64,000 nt of DNA, from NCBI RefSeq assembly GCF_024713975.1, contig NC_091099.1, positions 4,831,501 to 4,895,500 on the forward strand, in the 5' to 3' direction. The first letter of the stretch is position 1; the number at the start of each line of letters is the position of its first letter. Below, piece by piece: positions 60,280-64,000 of this stretch. The notes beneath the pieces are model-generated. The model did not search any database, was not told the origin of the DNA, and saw only the letters and a list, made by a program, of their open reading frames with translations. Both the position numbers and the translations under genes were made by a program. This DNA is from Paralichthys olivaceus (taxonomy: Eukaryota; Chordata; Actinopteri; Pleuronectiformes; Paralichthyidae).

Positions 60280-60479
60280 AGATTTGGAGTAATTCATAGA
60301 CAAAATGGCTCATCCAAATATCACACTGGCTTCTAACAGAGGCTCGTACAACAGCCCAAATGTAACTTATACGTCACAGTGAGGAGCTATATAATTATTT
60401 TTGTGTAGTAAATAAGTTTGTATATAAATTAATCTCTAAATTTTAGTCTTACAAGTGACATTTCACAGAAATCTATGAG

Positions 60480-60575
60480 GGTGTGACATTTGGTGCAGCT
60501 TGTTTGAATTTAAGAGGAATGTTGGGCCTTGGCGGAGGTATACGCCATTCTAGTTCTTATTAGATTGCTAGAGCT
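60480..60575. repeat. Dispersed repeat family A fragment
   Basis: TTTGGTGCAGCTTG, then AATGTTGGGCCTTGGCGGAG and GTATACGCCATTCTAG match the end of the copy at 45865-46000, same orientation. Confidence 0.55.
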
Positions 60576-62658
60576 AAGTGAAGTATATAGATGCCATCCA
60601 TCAAAACATTCTTATTGGAGATAATTCTCTGTGTTGTGTATAAAGCCACGATCACCACCAAAGTAATGTGAAGATCTATAAAGTCTGCAGTATCATTCGA
60701 ACTAGTGTATAGAAATTGTTGGGTCAAAACCACTGGCTTCTCTAGTTTTTTTTGCGTACGTTTAAGCAGGTTTGGTGAATATAAAACTCAAAGTGGCACA
60801 TAGGTGTCACTGTGTTTGTCTCCATGTTAAACCTCCCCCAGACTTTATCCTTACCTCTCCCCCAGTGTGTGATGACACAGACTTCATGACCTTTCTAATT
60901 AGATATTTCCAGGACGACTGAACTGACAACACCGAAAATATATCCTGTGAGTTACACGGCAAAGACTAAACCCTTCAGTACTTTTTATGGTTGACGAAAA
61001 AGCTTCACTATTTGGTGTGTTTTGTGACACTGGTGCGTTTGGAAGGCCTTTGACGTCCATAATAAAGCAGCCATTCAGGCAGACAAAAAGGCTATTGATG
61101 CCTCTCCACTGAAACAATATTATCACAACTGAGTACAATGGATGCTGCTGGTTGAATAGTGATGAGGGAACCACAGATACACCTAAAATCTGGGGTTAGA
61201 GCAAGATTTTACGATTTACTGACACTAAAAATGAAGATGTTTCTCATCATTCAAGTTTTATTAACCAAAGTTTGGCCCAACTTCACTGTTTGCAATGCTG
61301 TCACTCAGGTAGATATACATGTATGTATATATGTCAACCCTCAAAGTGAGGTATGATGACTTACAATTGAAAAATAAAAGTCACCAACTCTGGGTGTACT
61401 AAAAAAGGCTAATGCTGCTGACTGAGGCCCATTCATGGGCATAAAAACTAAATAAGGTCTCACATGCTCTGCCTCACACGTGGCTCACATCCTTTTGGCA
61501 TTGAAAAGGTCGGCCGGACCATTGTTTAAGAGCACATTTTTGAAAACATGAAGAGAAGTGCAGTTACATATACTCTGACAAAAGGGAGGCATATGTTGAA
61601 CCACCCTGTGGCAGTAGACCATGCCAAAGGGCTCTCCCAAACACAGCCAGTCTTAAACATCCCTTTACTAAATAATGTGAAAACATAAATTCACCAACTC
61701 TAAACTTAAAGTGCCAGCTACTTCAGCTGGCCCCTGGCTTCACTGCTCAGGCTAGTTCAATGTCTCTGTGTGTCAGTGTCTCTCAACGTCTCAGTCCTTG
61801 TGTGTCTCCTTGAGGCAGCTCAGCCGCTGCCTTTTGTACCAGAAGATCAATCAGCTAACGGCTCTCACCTGCACTGATTGATCCTCTGGTCCAGGTGACG
61901 GTGCTCTCCCAGCCACCCCCTCACACCCTTTATGTGATACCACCAATAAATCAGATTCCTCTCATTCTGACATGTGGTGGACTTGAGCTTCAAACAATGG
62001 GGCTGGTTTAAAAAACGATAAGACTCCAGAAAGAACACAGAGCAGAAAGAAGACAGACAGAAATACTGAGGTATGTGGGGGGGGGGTGTGACCTCCTACA
62101 GTAATATCACAGCATAATAACATAGGAACAAAGCAGTCACCTTTCTAATGTGTGGCCTACAAAATGTGACATGCTCATACACCCACTAAAAGCTGAACAA
62201 GAAGTATTACAGCTAAGGAAAAAATTGCTTTTTGATTAAAGCTTCACAGATTTCTACACAGGTAAACCATACTTTATTCATCTGACTCCTTCCACTTCCT
62301 TCACTAACAACGCTGTCCATCAGTGAATGACATGCACATTTAAATTGTGGGGGAAATGGACTCGCCATTAGCAGCGAGCACATGTGCGACATTAGTCTGA
62401 GAACAAAAAACAACAGGGGGGTGGGTGGTGGGACATGACAGTGAAACAATGAGTAGCAGTCAGACATCTGGCAGAGAGCTAGATCCTGCCGCAGATCTTT
62501 CACTCAGACCGTCTGTAACCTCCCCCCCACTCCAAGCATGAACCAGTGAGACGCTCATGGTTACCTTCCAGAGAGAGACCACGCATGACGTGACATACAG
62601 ACCGGTAGCTGCATGGCCTACTTCTGGCGGCAGTGTCTGTGGTCTGTGTGGTGGGCTT

Positions 62659-62949
62659 AGGGCTGGGCAATAAAACACTATCAATAATTATCATTATATA
62701 ATGTCATCAACAGCAATCACAAACAATACAATGCGCACTACAACAAGTGACAGATGCTTGATGTACCGCAGATTTGTTAAATGTTTGTCATTCTGTGCCC
62801 ATGAAGAGGCATTTAAAACCACAACCTTCACTCAGGAGCAAAAATCTCTTAACTTCAAATAAATAACATCAAGACATTCATCGTGATAATTATCTTTATC
62901 GACTGTTTGGGAATTATTTACATTTCTGGCCCATTTATCACCCAGCCCA
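62659..62949. mobile_element. Non-autonomous DNA element with AGGGCTGGG inverted ends
   Basis: The left end AGGGCTGGGCAATAAA matches the reverse complement of the right end (TGGGCTGGGTGATAAA). Subterminal AATAATTATCATTATA and GATAATTATCTTTATCGA are also partly complementary. The 291-bp length and lack of coding potential fit a MITE, like the GGGCTGGGCGATA-type elements seen in many fish. No clear target duplication was identified. Confidence 0.6.
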
Positions 62950-63781
62950 CTGTGGCATGTTCAGGATTAATTCTCCTATGACAAGGAATACTACGCTGAT
63001 ATCTCATTGACACTTGTCTCACACCTGCCAGTACTCAAGATACAGATCTCAGAGATGTCAGGACTAAAAATGAGAATTGGTTTCACATGTAGCTCAAACA
63101 GCAGACAGATCAGGGGCGGATCCAGGGCGGGCACTGGCCCCAGCTGATATCTGATTTACCCCTGAAGTGCCCCTCTCCTGTCAGTAGTCTAAAAAAAAAG
63201 TCACTTATTAACATTACTAACCTTAAATAGGACAATTTGTTGTTTCTTTTCTGACGTCCACAAAGATCTGCATGTACACTGACCACAGATACTTCGTTTT
63301 TTCTCCTTCTCTTCAATGTTAACCCTCATTGACACTGTTATATTTCCACTGAGTGTTTGTAGGGGCGGTGGATGAGGGACTTAAAGACAGACAGAGAAAA
63401 GTCCCATTGAAGCACGTCTCCAACCACTCTGACCAGAGGTTTTACGTGACATTTAAAACAGTGGAAAACCCACGATTGAGTGACGTGAATATCAGAACCC
63501 CCCCCCCATGAAGTCTTCTTCTGTCCGTTCGCCCAGTGATAAACAGCCTAAATCTCTATCCAACGTATAAAGCACATGGGAGCTCGAACCTGGTGTGTTG
63601 TTGCTCCGGCGGGTGGAGTCCTCAGCGCTCGGCGGGGACAGTTTCCTTCACGCGTGAAGTTGTAGAATGACAACAACAACCACGGACACCCACATGCTAG
63701 CGTCTAAAGCTAACATTCGAACAGAGAGCAAACACAGCGGTGCACACTCCGATTAGCAAACCCGTGGAGGAAGCCACTTAC

Positions 63782-64000
63782 CGTTTGGAGAGACTTCCTC
63801 TCTGCTGCTGCTTCTTCTTCTTCACCTTCCTCTTCCTCTTGTCTCTCCTTCTTCTCTGAACAAACTAAATCCTCTCTTCTCATTCTCTCTCTCTCTCTTT
63901 CCCCCCCCCCTCTCACGCGGAGCCGTGTCACCCAGAGGCCGGGGCAGATGCTGCTGTCACCGCACCGTCGACTCACTCGCTCCGCTGGTCAGACCGAGTC
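63782..64000 (-). promoter_or_regulatory. usp6nl: Probable noncoding first exon and promoter of the usp6nl-like gene
   Basis: A consensus donor on the minus strand (AAACG|GTAAGT) ends an exon at 63782. Upstream is a GC-rich block with (GA)n/poly-G (plus-strand CT and C runs at about 63883-63911). An open frame crosses the exon, but joined to the acceptor at 51420 it stops after three codons (ATT TTG ACA TGA), so the exon is best read as 5' UTR. It may extend past the window end. Confidence 0.5.

Larger units (their letters stand above)
51421..63781 (-). other. Long first intron of the usp6nl-like gene
   Basis: About 12.4 kb between the exon with the start codon and the probable noncoding first exon. 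I found no additional coding exon on either strand. It contains dispersed repeats (51765-51800, 59040-59160, 60480-60575), an inverted-repeat element (62659-62949) and a TG/poly-G tract (60251-60279). An alternative first exon inside it cannot be excluded. Confidence 0.6.

Noticed and set aside
63112..63180. hAT-like terminal repeat (CAGGGGCGGATCCAGG)
   Set aside because: Only one end is seen; no matching inverted end or 8-bp duplication found nearby.
63710..63976. Coding first exon of the usp6nl-like gene (MSRRCGDSS...)
   Set aside because: Joined to the acceptor at 51420 it meets a stop after three codons; read as 5' UTR instead.

Overview
This is a vertebrate nuclear window, almost certainly from a ray-finned (teleost) fish, probably a percomorph. 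The genes are split into many short exons with GT-AG introns, often only about 80-400 bp long. CA/GA microsatellites are abundant, and several dispersed repeats of the kind common in teleost genomes are scattered through introns and spacers. There are no bacterial operons, plasmid or phage functions, or CRISPR arrays.

Five protein-coding genes can be reconstructed exon by exon with consistent reading phase. (1) igsf22, plus strand, 2068-13982: 25 coding exons, about 1345 aa, an Ig/FN3 protein of the myosin-binding-protein-C type. (2) tmem86a, minus strand, 28991-21163: 3 coding exons, 237 aa, a lysoplasmalogenase-family membrane protein. (3) spty2d1, plus strand, 32052-36076: 6 exons, 683 aa, the SPT2 H3-H4 chaperone. 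(4) uevld, plus strand, 37115-40520: 12 exons, 470 aa, a UEV domain fused to a lactate/malate-dehydrogenase-like domain. (5) a usp6nl (RN-tre)-type Rab GAP, minus strand, 51412-42901: 13 coding exons, 825 aa, with a probable noncoding first exon near 63.8-64.0 kb.

The order igsf22 - tmem86a - spty2d1 - uevld matches, from memory, human 11p15 (IGSF22-TMEM86A-SPTY2D1-UEVLD). This is the main reason to call the first gene igsf22 rather than its relative igfn1. In human the next gene is TSG101; here it is a usp6nl-like gene, so one edge of the block is rearranged. tmem86a and spty2d1 are divergent across about 3 kb. spty2d1 and uevld are head-to-tail with almost no spacer: the spty2d1 poly(A) signal lies 27 bp before a perfect CRE palindrome in the apparent uevld promoter.

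The rest is introns, UTRs, microsatellites and repeats. The clearest repeats are a TTAA-flanked MITE filling an igsf22 intron, a nested repeat insertion before igsf22 exon 8, a second inverted-repeat element near 62.7-62.9 kb, and at least five fragments of one repeat family. I see no convincing undescribed biological system. The points worth a second look are splice-site peculiarities in igsf22, the spty2d1/uevld junction, and the repeat insertions.
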